A DNA stretch of 53,159 bases from Ensifer adhaerens (GTDB taxonomy: Bacteria > Pseudomonadota > Alphaproteobacteria > Rhizobiales > Rhizobiaceae): positions 1 through 53,159 of the forward strand of contig NZ_LGAP01000039.1 in the NCBI RefSeq assembly GCF_001270265.1. Direction: 5' to 3'. Both the position numbers and the translations under genes were made by a program. This document shows, piece by piece, positions 16,443-25,442 of this stretch. Within the stretch, counting starts at the first letter, position 1, and every line of letters begins with the position of its first letter. The notes beneath the pieces were generated by a model that was not told where the DNA came from, ran no database searches, and saw nothing but the letters and a program-made list of their open reading frames with translations.

Positions 16443-17575
16443 GCGTCACTCTCAAGGGCATGACATGGAGCCATCCGCGCGGCTACGACCCGATGGTGGA
16501 ATGTTCGAAGCTCTGGCTGGAAAAGACTGGCGTCGCCGTTCACTGGGAGAAGCGCTCGCTGCAGGATTTCGAGACTTTTCCGGTCGAGGAGCTTGCAAGG
16601 GCTTACGACCTGATCGTCATCGATCACCCCCATGTCGGGCAGATCACCAATGAAGGGTGTCTTGCCCCACTCGATGTGGCCGGTCGGGAGGCGGAACGTT
16701 CCGCGCTTGCAGCAGGCTCCGTCGGACAATCCTATCCGAGCTATGCCTGGAACGGGCGGCAATGGGCCTTCCCGATCGATGCGGCGACGCAGGTCCAGGC
16801 CTGGCGGCCGGATCTTGGAGATCGCGTTTCGACGTGGTCCGATATGCTCGATCTCGCACGCAAGGGAAAAGTTCTGCTACCGATGCGGCCGCCGCATTCG
16901 CTGATGAGCTTCTACACGCTTTGCGCCAATCTTGGCCACGCTTGCGCGGTCGATGGTCGAGCAGACCTCGTCGATGTGGATGGGGGCGTCGCTGCCTTCG
17001 AAATGCTTTCCGAGCTCACCTCGCTCATCGATCCGGCCTGCTTCGAGATGGATCCGATTGCGGCGCTGGAGGTGATGTCAGCCCCGGAGGCAACGGCCGT
17101 CTGCGCGCCGTTGATCTACGGCTATGTCAGCTATTCCGTGGCCGGTTTCCGGCCATCGCTGATCCGGTTCGGCGATATTCCGGTCGCCGGCCAGCACGGC
17201 CCGAGCGGTTCCGCGCTCGGCGGAACGGGCATCGCCGTCTCTGCATTCTCCTCGTCCATCGAGGCCGCGACCGACTTTGCCTATTGGGTTGCAAGCGGTG
17301 AGGTGCAGCGCCAAGCCTACGCCTTTGGCGGCGGCCAGCCGGGACACGGCGACGCCTGGGACGACGATGCTGTGAACGCGGCGACGGCAGACTTTTTCCG
17401 TGCGACCCGTGCGACGCTCGAAGCCGCCTGGGTGCGTCCCCGACACGATGGCTACATGCCGTTCCAGCAGGCAGCCTCGGATCGCATCAATGAGGGGCTC
17501 TTGCGCAAGGAGAAGGCGAGGGACGTCGTCGACGAGCTCAACCGGCTCTTCGTCGAAAGCTTCGCTACCGCGTAA
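16439..17575 (+). CDS. Solute-binding-protein-like protein lacking a signal peptide
   Basis: A 378-residue protein with the family 1 extracellular solute-binding fold (segments WKRPDLGD-like WRPDLGDRVSTWSDML, PPHSLMSFYTLCANLGH and GGTGIAVSAFSSSIEAATDF). The N-terminus (MSVTLKGMTWSHPRGYDPM) starts directly in the first strand of the mature fold: there is no basic region, hydrophobic core or cleavage site. The start is fixed by the ATGA overlap with the CaiB gene. It would stay in the cytoplasm unless another route exists. Possible roles are ligand sensing or sequestration. Confidence 0.78.
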   Translation: MSVTLKGMTWSHPRGYDPMVECSKLWLEKTGVAVHWEKRSLQDFETFPVEELARAYDLIVIDHPHVGQITNEGCLAPLDVAGREAERSALAAGSVGQSYPSYAWNGRQWAFPIDAATQVQAWRPDLGDRVSTWSDMLDLARKGKVLLPMRPPHSLMSFYTLCANLGHACAVDGRADLVDVDGGVAAFEMLSELTSLIDPACFEMDPIAALEVMSAPEATAVCAPLIYGYVSYSVAGFRPSLIRFGDIPVAGQHGPSGSALGGTGIAVSAFSSSIEAATDFAYWVASGEVQRQAYAFGGGQPGHGDAWDDDAVNAATADFFRATRATLEAAWVRPRHDGYMPFQQAASDRINEGLLRKEKARDVVDELNRLFVESFATA

Positions 17576-17580
17576 AGACA

Positions 17581-17617
17581 AACACCGGAGATGAGCGATC
17601 GGCTCATCTCCGGTGTT
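17581..17617. terminator. Strong hairpin between convergent operons
   Basis: A 16-bp perfect stem (AACACCGGAGATGAGC and its complement) with a 5-base loop starts six bases after the solute-binding-like gene and precedes the end of the leftward amidohydrolase gene. It probably ends transcription from both sides, although T-runs are weak. The next 70 bases hold nothing clear. Confidence 0.7.
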
Positions 17618-17690
17618 CAGCAAGAGGTCCGCCCCGCGGTTTCAGGCTTTGTCGAGCAGGTGGGCGGCGATGATGGGTCGCATCGCCTTA

Positions 17691-18527
17691 TTAGGCGAGA
17701 TTCCAGATCCGACGCGCGTTTGCCGAGAGCAGCTTTGTCTGCTCTTGCGGGCTGCAGCCATTGAGCAGCGCGTGGGTGGTCGCAACCCAGGTCGAAAGAT
17801 TGCCTCCGAGCGTGCAGACGGGCCAATCGCTGCCCCAGACGACGCGATCCCAGCCGAAGGCGGCGATCGTATGTTCGACGTAAGGTCGCAGCGTCTCGAC
17901 ATTCCAGCTTTCATCCGCATAGGCGACGACGCCGGATATCTTGGCGACCACATTCGGCCGTTGCGCGATCTCGCTCATGTGCTCGCGCCAGGGATGCTCG
18001 GCGCCGCTCCGAATATCGGGAACGCCGCAATGGTCGAGCACGAACTGCAGATCAGGTACGAGATCGGCAAGGGCAATGGCCTTGGGGATCTGGTGCGGCA
18101 GGACGCAGAGATCGAAGGTGAAGCGGCTTCCGGCAAGCCGCTTGATGTTTTCGCGGAAGACGGCACCTTCCGACAGATCGTCCGCGACCACGTGCAGAAC
18201 GCGGCGAAAACCTTTGACAAAGGGATCACCCTGTTGCCGTTCGAGATAGGCTGCAAAGCCGTCTTCCTCCGGGCGGCACGCGGCAATCGCCCCCTTGAGC
18301 AGGCTGTCGGCTTTTTTCGAAAGCTGCCGAACTTCTGAGGTCTCCAACTCCATTTCGCCAGGATCGACATCGACTTCCATGTGCAGCGCCGTATCGATGC
18401 CGACACGCCGGGCTTCCGCCTCGTAGGTCGAATAAAGGAAATCCCGATCAAGCGCCGGGACGCCCGTTAGCCAGGGATAGGTCAAGGCGGACTTGTTGAT
18501 GAGATGCAGATGGGTATCGACGATCAC
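17691..18527 (-). CDS. Amidohydrolase family protein (sugar lactonase-like, COG3618)
   Basis: A 278-residue TIM-barrel metal-dependent hydrolase. The metal motif HxH is in VDTHLHL (residues 4-8), further ligands are in LDHCGVPD and the aspartate in GSDWPV. The family includes L-fucono-1,5-lactonase and L-rhamnono-lactonase. Given the mutarotase and L-fuconate dehydratase in the locus, it is a good candidate to open the lactone formed from the sugar. It is transcribed leftward from a promoter with an IclR-like half-site. Confidence 0.82.
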   Translation of the reverse strand: MIVDTHLHLINKSALTYPWLTGVPALDRDFLYSTYEAEARRVGIDTALHMEVDVDPGEMELETSEVRQLSKKADSLLKGAIAACRPEEDGFAAYLERQQGDPFVKGFRRVLHVVADDLSEGAVFRENIKRLAGSRFTFDLCVLPHQIPKAIALADLVPDLQFVLDHCGVPDIRSGAEHPWREHMSEIAQRPNVVAKISGVVAYADESWNVETLRPYVEHTIAAFGWDRVVWGSDWPVCTLGGNLSTWVATTHALLNGCSPQEQTKLLSANARRIWNLA

Positions 18528-18577
18528 GATGCGGCCTCCTCCGTATGCTTCACACTCTCACATGGGAAGAGATCATT

Positions 18578-18589
18578 CAAATAAGAAAT
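18578..18589. promoter_or_regulatory. Possible IclR half-site before the amidohydrolase gene
   Basis: CAAATAAGAAAT matches 11 of 12 bases with CAAATGAGAAAT in the palindrome at 19542. It is about 50 bases upstream of the amidohydrolase start. Confidence 0.4.
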
Positions 18590-18644
18590 TGACTGCCGAC
18601 GGTGATCGCGAGCTTCGATTGCCGAGGGTATATCCTGTGCCTGC

Positions 18645-19433
18645 TCATTCCGGCGATTGCGCCACATCCGAGCCCGCAAGCACCGAAAGCTGTGTCGCCG
18701 CGCTACGCAAGAGCGAGATCGTCTCGGTGATATCAGGCGCGGACGGCGCATTGACCAGTGCGATATAGGGGATGGTCAGCGCCGCGATGCCGCGTCCATC
18801 GGGACCAAGAATCGGAGCCGAGAGATTGTAGACGCCGGCCGTCTGTGCGCTTGCCATCATTTCGTAGCCACGCTCGCGGATCTGGTCGAGGCGTGCATAG
18901 AATTCTGGACCAAGCGAGATCTCGTCCTTGCTGCGCGCGTGCTCGGCGATCATCATTTCGCGTTCCTCCGGCGTGCGGAAGGCGAGCAGGATGTGACCGG
19001 AGCCGGTATCGAACAGGCTGATATGTGAGCCGACCCGGATCGAGATCCCCCAGTAATCAGGCGCTTCCTGCTGGGCAATGACAACAGCCGAGCCTCGATC
19101 GAACACGGCCAACTGGTTGGCCTGCTTCGACCGTTGCGCAAGATCGCGCATCAGCGGCGTCGCATAGGAGGCGAGGCGCCGCACCGGCGCGTGCAGCTGG
19201 GCCAGGCCGAAAAGTTTCAGCGTCAGGGAATAGCGATCGCCATCGATCCGCGTGACGTAGCCGCGGCGCACGAGCCGGTCGAGCATCCGGTAGAATTCGT
19301 TCGGGCTGCGGTTGAGCCTCTTCGATATTTCCGCTTGCGTTAGGCCACCATCGACGCTTGCCAGCAGCTCGAGAATATCAAGTCCCTTGTCCAGCGCGGG
19401 AGCGCGGTAGCGATCGGACTCTTCGGTGTCCAT
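18645..19433 (-). CDS. IclR-family transcriptional regulator
   Basis: A 262-residue regulator. Residues about 12-65 form the winged helix (ALDKGLDILELLASVDGG and LNRSPNEFYRMLDRLVRRGY); the rest is the IclR ligand domain with FDRGSAVVIAQQE and GVYNLSAPILGPDGRGIAAL. It is divergent from the sugar ABC operon and upstream of the amidohydrolase gene. The dyad TGAATATTCA at 19449-19458, 16 bases before its start, may be an autoregulatory site. The likely effector is a sugar acid from this pathway. Confidence 0.9.
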   Translation of the reverse strand: MDTEESDRYRAPALDKGLDILELLASVDGGLTQAEISKRLNRSPNEFYRMLDRLVRRGYVTRIDGDRYSLTLKLFGLAQLHAPVRRLASYATPLMRDLAQRSKQANQLAVFDRGSAVVIAQQEAPDYWGISIRVGSHISLFDTGSGHILLAFRTPEEREMMIAEHARSKDEISLGPEFYARLDQIRERGYEMMASAQTAGVYNLSAPILGPDGRGIAALTIPYIALVNAPSAPDITETISLLRSAATQLSVLAGSDVAQSPE

Positions 19434-19502
19434 GGGCGTCCTCCTTAGTGAATATTCATATCCATATACGCAGAGAAAGCCGCCGACAAAAGAAAGTTGG
19501 CC

Positions 19503-19534
19503 CTTGACGGGTGATAAAATTATTGTTTGTATAT
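19503..19534 (+). promoter_or_regulatory. Sigma-70-like promoter of the sugar ABC operon
   Basis: CTTGACG is followed after about 17 bases by TTGTATAT, the rhizobial housekeeping pattern. The predicted start lies in the palindrome just downstream. Confidence 0.5.
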
Positions 19535-19541
19535 GAATTAG

Positions 19542-19559
19542 TTTCTCACAAATGAGAAA
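19542..19559. promoter_or_regulatory. Palindromic operator TTTCTCA-N4-TGAGAAA
   Basis: Perfect 7-base arms around CAAA lie just downstream of the -10 box and 42 bases before the binding-protein gene. The location would block transcription when occupied. The divergent IclR protein is the natural binder. Confidence 0.6.
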
Positions 19560-19600
19560 TGCGTGCCGGGATGAGGGCGCGCTTCAGTGGAGGAGAGGTT

Positions 19601-20920
19601 ATGAACAGGCTGCTTTCCGGCGTATCGGCCGGAGTCATCATGCTTGCCTGCGCAGTGGGAGCGGCCAATGCCGCGGAACTGCCCGGCAAGTTCGAAGGCG
19701 TCGCCATCGACGCCAAGCTGATCGGCGGACAGCAATACGAAAAGCTCTATGAGCGGATCGCGGAATGGGAGAAGGCGACCGGCGCCAAGGTCAACATCCT
19801 GTCGAAGAAGAACCACTTCGAGCTCGACAAGGAGATCAAGTCGGACATCGCCACGGGCGGCATCAGCTGGTGCGTCGGCTCCAACCACTCCTCCTTCGCC
19901 CCGCAGTACCCCGATATCTATACCGATCTCCTGGCGCTGCTTCCGCCGGAAGAGGTCGCGAAGTTCGTGCCGGCCGTGATCGACGCCTCGACGCTTGGCG
20001 GCAAGCTCGTCATGCTTCCGCGCGCGCAGTTCGACGTATCGGCGCTTTACTATCAAAAGAGCCTCTACCAGGACGACGCCAAGAAGGCGGCGTTCAAGGA
20101 AAAATACGGCTACGATCTGACGCCGCCGGATACCTGGGCCCAGGTCAGCGACCAGGCCGAATTCTTCGCCGCACCGCCGAACTTCTACGGCACGCAGTTT
20201 GCCGGCAAGGAAGAGGCCATCAACGGCCGCTTCTATGAGATGCTGGTCGCCGAGGGCGGCGAGTACCTCGACAAGGACGGCCGTCCCGCGTTCAACTCCG
20301 AAGCAGGCGTCAAGGCACTCGACTGGTTCGTCAAGCTCTATAAGGACAAGGCCGTTCCTCCGGGCACGACCAACTATCTCTGGGATGATCTCGGCCAGGG
20401 CTTCGCGTCCGGCTCGATCGCCGTCAATCTCGACTGGCCTGGCTGGGCAAGCTTCTTCAACGACCCGAAGTCGTCGAAGGTTGCCGGCAATGTCGGTGTC
20501 AAGGTTCAGCCGGCAGGGTCTTCGGGCAAGCGCACGGGCTGGTCCGGTCACCACGGCTTCTCCGTCACCGAGGATTGCGCCAACAAGGAAGCGGCAGCTT
20601 CGCTCGTCTGGTGGCTGACCAACGAGGACAGCCAGAAGCTGGAATCGGCTCCCGGTCCGCTGCCGACACGCACCGCCGTCTGGGAATACAACATCAAGGC
20701 CGCCGAAGGCGACGCCTACAAGACCGAGGTGTTGCAGGCTTTCCAGGAAGCGGCAAAGCACGCGTTCCCAGTCCCGCAGACGGCCGAGTGGATCGAGATC
20801 TCCAACGCCGTCTATCCGGAACTCCAGGCAGCAATCCTCGGCGACAAGACGTCCAAGGAAGCCTTGGATAGCGCCGCCGAAAAGGCGACCGGCATCCTGG
20901 AAGACGCTGGAAAGCTCTGA
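19601..20920 (+). CDS. Sugar ABC transporter substrate-binding protein
   Basis: A 439-residue periplasmic protein with a signal peptide (MNRLLSGVSAGVIMLACAVG, cleavage near ANAAEL). It belongs to solute-binding family 1: segments IAEWEKATGAKVNIL, LPRAQFDVSALYYQKSLYQ and GWSGHHGFSVTEDC. The ATG follows AGGAGAGG. A strong hairpin after the gene fits the usual excess of binding protein over permease. The substrate is inferred from the catabolic genes to be L-fucose or a related sugar or sugar acid. Confidence 0.88.
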   Translation: MNRLLSGVSAGVIMLACAVGAANAAELPGKFEGVAIDAKLIGGQQYEKLYERIAEWEKATGAKVNILSKKNHFELDKEIKSDIATGGISWCVGSNHSSFAPQYPDIYTDLLALLPPEEVAKFVPAVIDASTLGGKLVMLPRAQFDVSALYYQKSLYQDDAKKAAFKEKYGYDLTPPDTWAQVSDQAEFFAAPPNFYGTQFAGKEEAINGRFYEMLVAEGGEYLDKDGRPAFNSEAGVKALDWFVKLYKDKAVPPGTTNYLWDDLGQGFASGSIAVNLDWPGWASFFNDPKSSKVAGNVGVKVQPAGSSGKRTGWSGHHGFSVTEDCANKEAAASLVWWLTNEDSQKLESAPGPLPTRTAVWEYNIKAAEGDAYKTEVLQAFQEAAKHAFPVPQTAEWIEISNAVYPELQAAILGDKTSKEALDSAAEKATGILEDAGKL

Positions 20921-20934
20921 TCGCAGATAAGGGA

Positions 20935-20966
20935 GGCGGCGCCGATACAAAGGTGTCGGCGCCGCC
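20935..20966 (+). terminator. Hairpin between binding-protein and permease genes
   Basis: An 11-bp perfect GC-rich stem (GGCGGCGCCGA) with a 10-base loop starts 15 bases after the stop. It likely stabilises the upstream message and reduces read-through into the permease genes. The 135 bases that follow hold no gene. Confidence 0.6.
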
Positions 20967-21101
20967 TTCGTCATTTACTGCATAACGCCCTGGGTCGGAA
21001 TCGATCTGGAGTAAATTATGCAGCAAGTTTAATGCCTTGTGGCGTCTATATCGTGTCATGTCTGATGCGTGGCGCTGCGAAGTCACCCTCAGGAATGCCT
21101 G

Positions 21102-21998
21102 ATGAAGCTCAAGAAACTGTCCGCGCCGGTCCTTCTGCTGCTGCCGGCCTTTGTCGTGCTGGCAGCCGTCATCGTGCTGCCGTTGCTCTTCTCCTTCTAT
21201 TCGAGCTTCACGCCATTTCGGCTGACCAAGCCTGAAACGCTCTGGATCTTCGTCGGCCTGCGCAACTACATCACCGTGCTGAGCAACTGGGATTTCTGGG
21301 TCGCCTTCGGGCGCACTGTGCTGCTGCTCACCGTTGCCCTGAACACAGAGATGCTGCTTGGCCTCGGCCTGGCGCTGCTCGTGAACAAGGCGACGCACGG
21401 CCAGCGGCTGCTGCGCACCATCATGATGTTCCCGATGATGTTTTCGCCGGTGCTCGTCGGTTTCCAATTCAAGTTCATGTTCAACGATAATATCGGTTTC
21501 GTGAACAACGCCCTGCAGTCGCTCGGGCTGACGGACCGCGCCATCCCCTGGCTGATCGACGGCAACCTGGCGCTGATCTCGATCATCATTGCCGAGGTCT
21601 GGTCGTCGACGGCGGTCTTTGCCATCCTCATTCTCGCCGGTCTCCTGGCGATGCCGAAGGATCCGGTCGAGGCGGCGCATGTCGATGGCTGCACGCCGTG
21701 GCAGACTTTCCGCTACGTCACCTGGCCCTATCTCATGCCGTTTGCCTTCATCGCCATGACGATCCGCTCGCTCGATGTCGCCCGCGCCTATGACATCGTG
21801 AAGATCATGACCGACGGCGGCCCGGCCAAGCGCACCGAACTCCTGTGGACCTTGATCGGCCGCACCGCCTATGCCGACGCGCGCATGGGGATGGCGAATG
21901 CCATGGCCTATGTCGCCATCCTGCTGTCGATCGTCTTCACCGTCTATTTCTTCCGCAAGCTCGCCGCCGCGCGCCAGCAGATCGGAGCCGAGTGGTAA
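21102..21998 (+). CDS. Sugar ABC transporter permease (UgpA/MalF type)
   Basis: A 298-residue permease with six hydrophobic segments. The ATPase-contact loop is EAAHVDGCTPWQTFRYVTWP. The chosen ATG begins MKLKKLSAP and has AGGA about 10 bases upstream; an earlier in-frame start is less likely. Its stop overlaps the next gene by one base (TAATG). Confidence 0.9.
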   Translation: MKLKKLSAPVLLLLPAFVVLAAVIVLPLLFSFYSSFTPFRLTKPETLWIFVGLRNYITVLSNWDFWVAFGRTVLLLTVALNTEMLLGLGLALLVNKATHGQRLLRTIMMFPMMFSPVLVGFQFKFMFNDNIGFVNNALQSLGLTDRAIPWLIDGNLALISIIIAEVWSSTAVFAILILAGLLAMPKDPVEAAHVDGCTPWQTFRYVTWPYLMPFAFIAMTIRSLDVARAYDIVKIMTDGGPAKRTELLWTLIGRTAYADARMGMANAMAYVAILLSIVFTVYFFRKLAAARQQIGAEW

Positions 21999-22864
21999 TG
22001 GATATCAATTCGTCACATCGCCTGCGCCGGCGCCTCCTGAAGGCGGCGCACCTGATCGGGCTGTTTCTGGCCATGGCAATCATCTGCCTGCCGGGCCTCT
22101 GGATCGTGCTGTCGTCACTGCGCCCGACGGTCGAGATCATGGCGAAGCCACCGGTCTGGATCCCCGAAAGCATCTCGCTCGACGCCTACCGCGCCATGTT
22201 CGCCGGCGCCGGGCAGGGCGGGGTTCCCGTCTGGGACTATTTCCGCAACTCGCTGATCATCTCCGTGACGTCGACGGTGATTGCTCTCGCGATCGGCATG
22301 GCCGGCGGTTATGCCTTTGCCCGCTATCGTTTCAAGGCGAAGTCGGCGATCTTCCTCGGCTTCATGCTGACACGCGCCGTTCCCGGCATCGCGCTGTCGC
22401 TGCCGCTCTTCATGATCTATGCCCGCACCGGGATCATCGACACGCATTTCTCGCTGATCCTCACTTACGTTGCCCTGAACGTGCCCTTCACCATCTGGCT
22501 GATCGACGGCTTCTTCCGCCAGGTGCCGAAGGATCTGGCCGAAGCCGCCCAGATCGACGGCTGCACACCCTGGCAGGCCTTCTGGCAGGTGGAGTTTCCG
22601 CTTGCCGGTCCCGGTATCGCGTCCGCCGGCATCTTCGCTTTCCTCACGTCGTGGAACGAATATGCGCTGGCCTCGCAGATCACCCGCTCGGTCAACTCGA
22701 AAACGCTGCCTGTTGGTCTCCTCGACTACACAGCCGAGTTCACGATCGACTGGCGCGGCATGTGCGCGCTTGCCGTGGTCATGATCGTCCCGGCACTCAC
22801 GCTCACCTTTATCATTCAAAAGCACCTCGTTTCGGGCCTGACCTTCGGCGCGGTGAAAGGATAA
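21998..22864 (+). CDS. Sugar ABC transporter permease (UgpE/MalG type)
   Basis: A 288-residue permease. The EAA loop is EAAQIDGCTPWQAFWQVEFP and the conserved FLTSWNEYALA follows, as in MalG-type subunits. It pairs with the preceding permease in the membrane. It ends six bases before the ATPase start. Confidence 0.9.
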   Translation: MDINSSHRLRRRLLKAAHLIGLFLAMAIICLPGLWIVLSSLRPTVEIMAKPPVWIPESISLDAYRAMFAGAGQGGVPVWDYFRNSLIISVTSTVIALAIGMAGGYAFARYRFKAKSAIFLGFMLTRAVPGIALSLPLFMIYARTGIIDTHFSLILTYVALNVPFTIWLIDGFFRQVPKDLAEAAQIDGCTPWQAFWQVEFPLAGPGIASAGIFAFLTSWNEYALASQITRSVNSKTLPVGLLDYTAEFTIDWRGMCALAVVMIVPALTLTFIIQKHLVSGLTFGAVKG

Positions 22865-22869
22865 CATTC

Positions 22870-23967
22870 ATGGCTCCTGTCACCCTCAGGAAACTGATCA
22901 AACGCTATGGCGCGCTCGAAGTCGTTCACGGCATCGATCTCGAGGTGAAGGACCGCGAGTTCATCGCGCTGGTCGGCCCGTCCGGTTGCGGCAAATCGAC
23001 GACCCTGCGCATGATCGCCGGCCTCGAAGACGTCAGCGGCGGCGCCATCGAGATCGGCGGCCGCAAGGTCAACGACCTGCCGCCGCGCGCCCGCAATATC
23101 TCGATGGTCTTCCAGTCCTACGCGCTCTATCCGCATATGACGGTCGCCGAGAACATGGGTTTCTCGCTGAAGATCGCCGGCCGTTCCGCCGATGACATCA
23201 AGGCGCGTGTCGAGGAGGCTGCAACCATTCTCGATCTCGGCCATCTGCTGGAGCGTCGCCCGTCGCAGCTGTCCGGTGGCCAACGCCAGCGCGTGGCGAT
23301 GGGGCGTGCGATCGTGCGCCAGCCCGATGTCTTCCTGTTCGACGAGCCGCTGTCGAACCTCGACGCCAAGCTGCGCACCCAGGTGCGCACCGAAATCAAA
23401 AAACTGCATGCCCGCATGCAGGCAACGATGATCTATGTGACGCATGACCAGGTCGAGGCGATGACGCTGTCCGACCGCATCGTCATCATGCGCGACGGCT
23501 ACATCGAACAGGTTGGGACACCGGAAGAAGTGTTCCAGAAGCCAGCGACGAAGTTCGTTGCCGGCTTCATCGGCTCGCCGCCGATGAACATGGACGAGGC
23601 GGTCGTGGACAATGGCCAGTTGGTGTTTGCAAGCGGCGTCCGCCTGCCGATCCCGCCGCGGTTTGTCGGCGCCATCCGCGCTGGCCAGAAGGTCACATTC
23701 GGCCTGCGCCCGGATGATATCTACCCCTCCGGCCATGGCCTTCATGCCGGCGATGCCGCCGCCGTGCACGAGGTCGATCTGCCCGTCACCATCACCGAGC
23801 CGCTCGGCAACGAGACGCTGGTTTTCATTCAATTCAATGGCCGCGACTGGGTTTCGCGCATGCTCAATCCGCGTCCGCTGCGCTCCGGCGAAAGCGTGCG
23901 CATGAGCTTCGATCTCTCCCGCGCCCATCTTTTCGACATCGACACAGGAAAGGCTCTGGAAGGCTGA
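22870..23967 (+). CDS. Sugar ABC transporter ATPase (UgpC/MsmX type)
   Basis: A 365-residue ATPase with Walker A (GPSGCGKST), signature (LSGGQRQR), Walker B (FLFDEPLSNLD) and the C-terminal TOBE/OB regulatory domain (from about residue 240, including FGLRPDDIYP). The length and DEPLSNLDAKLR motif mark the MalK/UgpC group of carbohydrate importers. It energises the two permeases upstream. Confidence 0.93.
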   Translation: MAPVTLRKLIKRYGALEVVHGIDLEVKDREFIALVGPSGCGKSTTLRMIAGLEDVSGGAIEIGGRKVNDLPPRARNISMVFQSYALYPHMTVAENMGFSLKIAGRSADDIKARVEEAATILDLGHLLERRPSQLSGGQRQRVAMGRAIVRQPDVFLFDEPLSNLDAKLRTQVRTEIKKLHARMQATMIYVTHDQVEAMTLSDRIVIMRDGYIEQVGTPEEVFQKPATKFVAGFIGSPPMNMDEAVVDNGQLVFASGVRLPIPPRFVGAIRAGQKVTFGLRPDDIYPSGHGLHAGDAAAVHEVDLPVTITEPLGNETLVFIQFNGRDWVSRMLNPRPLRSGESVRMSFDLSRAHLFDIDTGKALEG

Positions 23968-23968
23968 C

Positions 23969-25081
23969 ATGGCAAGGATCGAGAAAATTGAACTGCGCAT
24001 GGTCGATCTGCAGCCGAAGGTGAAGCGGACCGACGCGATCCAGAGCTTCGTCAGCCAGGAAACGCCGATCGTCACCATCACCGATTCCGATGGCGCGACG
24101 GGAACCGGCTACAGCTACACGATCGGCACCGGCGGATCCTCCGTCATGCGCCTGCTTTCCGACCACATCGTTCCGATCCTAATCGGCGAGGACGCCGATT
24201 GCATCGAGGCCATCTGGCATAAGATGGAATTTGCCACTCACGCTACGACCATCGGCCCGATCACGGCGCTGGCGCTGGCGGCCGTCGATGTCGCACTCTG
24301 GGATCTGCGCGCCAAGAAACAGAACCTGCCACTCTGGAAGCTTGCCGGCGGCGCCAAGGACAATTGCCCGCTCTACACCACCGAAGGCGGCTGGCTGCAT
24401 ATCGAAAAGGGAGCCCTCGTCGAGGATGCGCTTCAGGCGAAGGCCAAGGGCTTTTCCGGTTCCAAGGTTAAGATCGGCAAGCCGCACGGCTCGGAGGACT
24501 ATGATCGCCTCTCGGCGATGCGCAAGGCCCTCGGCGACGGCTTCGAGATCATGACCGATTGCAACCAGGGTTTTACCGTCGACGAGGCGATCCGCCGGGC
24601 CGCACGCCTGAAGGAACTGGATCTCGCCTGGATCGAGGAGCCGCTGCCGGCCGACGATCTTGACGGCCACATCCGCCTGACGCGCTCGACCCCGACCCCG
24701 ATCGCCGTTGGCGAATCCATGTATTCGATCCGGCATTTCCGGGAATACATGCAGAAGGGGGCCTGCTCGATCGTCCAGGTCGACGTCGCCCGGATCGGCG
24801 GCATCACGCCTTGGCTCAAGGTCGCGCATGCGGCCGAGGCTTTCGATATTCCCGTCTGCCCGCACTTCCTGATGGAGTTGCACGTCAGCCTCGTCTGCGC
24901 GGTGCCGAACGGCAAATATGTGGAGTACATTCCGCAACTCGACGAGTTGACGGAGAAGGGCATGGAGATCCGCGACGGACGCGCCATCGCGCCATCCGAA
25001 GCCGGCATCGGCATTGCCTGGGACTGGGATGCCGTGAAGGCACGCTCGATCAATGAATTCACCCGGGAATTCGTGAACTAG
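23969..25081 (+). CDS. Enolase-superfamily dehydratase/racemase (MR-MLE family)
   Basis: A 370-residue protein with the capping domain and TIM barrel of the mandelate racemase group. The base is in the KxK motif GSKVKIGKP, metal ligands are in TDCNQGF, IEEPLP and VGES, and the His is in CPHFLMELH. This pattern fits acid-sugar dehydratases. It starts one base after the ATPase stop. It is not the L-fuconate dehydratase (that is at 28601), so it should handle another acid sugar or an epimer. Confidence 0.85.
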   Translation: MARIEKIELRMVDLQPKVKRTDAIQSFVSQETPIVTITDSDGATGTGYSYTIGTGGSSVMRLLSDHIVPILIGEDADCIEAIWHKMEFATHATTIGPITALALAAVDVALWDLRAKKQNLPLWKLAGGAKDNCPLYTTEGGWLHIEKGALVEDALQAKAKGFSGSKVKIGKPHGSEDYDRLSAMRKALGDGFEIMTDCNQGFTVDEAIRRAARLKELDLAWIEEPLPADDLDGHIRLTRSTPTPIAVGESMYSIRHFREYMQKGACSIVQVDVARIGGITPWLKVAHAAEAFDIPVCPHFLMELHVSLVCAVPNGKYVEYIPQLDELTEKGMEIRDGRAIAPSEAGIGIAWDWDAVKARSINEFTREFVN

Positions 25082-25091
25082 GGAGGTCGCC

Positions 25092-25442
25092 ATGCAACGG
25101 ATGGGAATGGTGATCGGGCTGCAGCCGGAAAAGATCGCCGAATACAAGAAATTGCACGCCGCCGTCTGGCCGGAGATCCTTGCACTGATTTCCGAATGCA
25201 ACGTCACGAATTACTCGATCTTCCTGAAGGAGCCGGAGAACCTGCTGTTCGGCTATTGGGAATATGTCGGCGAGGATTTCGCCGCCGATATGGCCAAAAT
25301 GGCCGCGCACCCGAAGAACCAGGAATGGTGGTCGGTGTGCATGCCCTGCCAGAAGCCACTCGAAACGCGCAAGGACGGCGAGTGGTGGGCGATGATGGAG
25401 CAAGTTTTTCATCACGACGGGAAGGCTTCCCGCCGTGACTGA
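25092..25442 (+). CDS. L-rhamnose/L-fucose mutarotase-like protein
   Basis: A 116-residue ferredoxin-like protein of the RhaM/FucM group (Pfam rhaM). It has KLHAAVWPEIL with the active-site histidine, LFGYWEYVGEDF and a C-terminal WW pair (NQEWWSVCMP). It speeds anomer interconversion of a 6-deoxy-hexose. It has GGGAGG upstream and overlaps the oxidoreductase gene by eight bases. Confidence 0.85.
   Translation: MQRMGMVIGLQPEKIAEYKKLHAAVWPEILALISECNVTNYSIFLKEPENLLFGYWEYVGEDFAADMAKMAAHPKNQEWWSVCMPCQKPLETRKDGEWWAMMEQVFHHDGKASRRD

Noticed and set aside
19538-20974. 478-codon open frame on the minus strand
   Set aside because: It is antisense to the ABC binding-protein gene and reflects GC-rich codon bias; no domain is recognisable.
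22816-24081. 421-codon open frame on the minus strand
   Set aside because: Shadow of the ABC ATPase gene, with no recognisable protein pattern.
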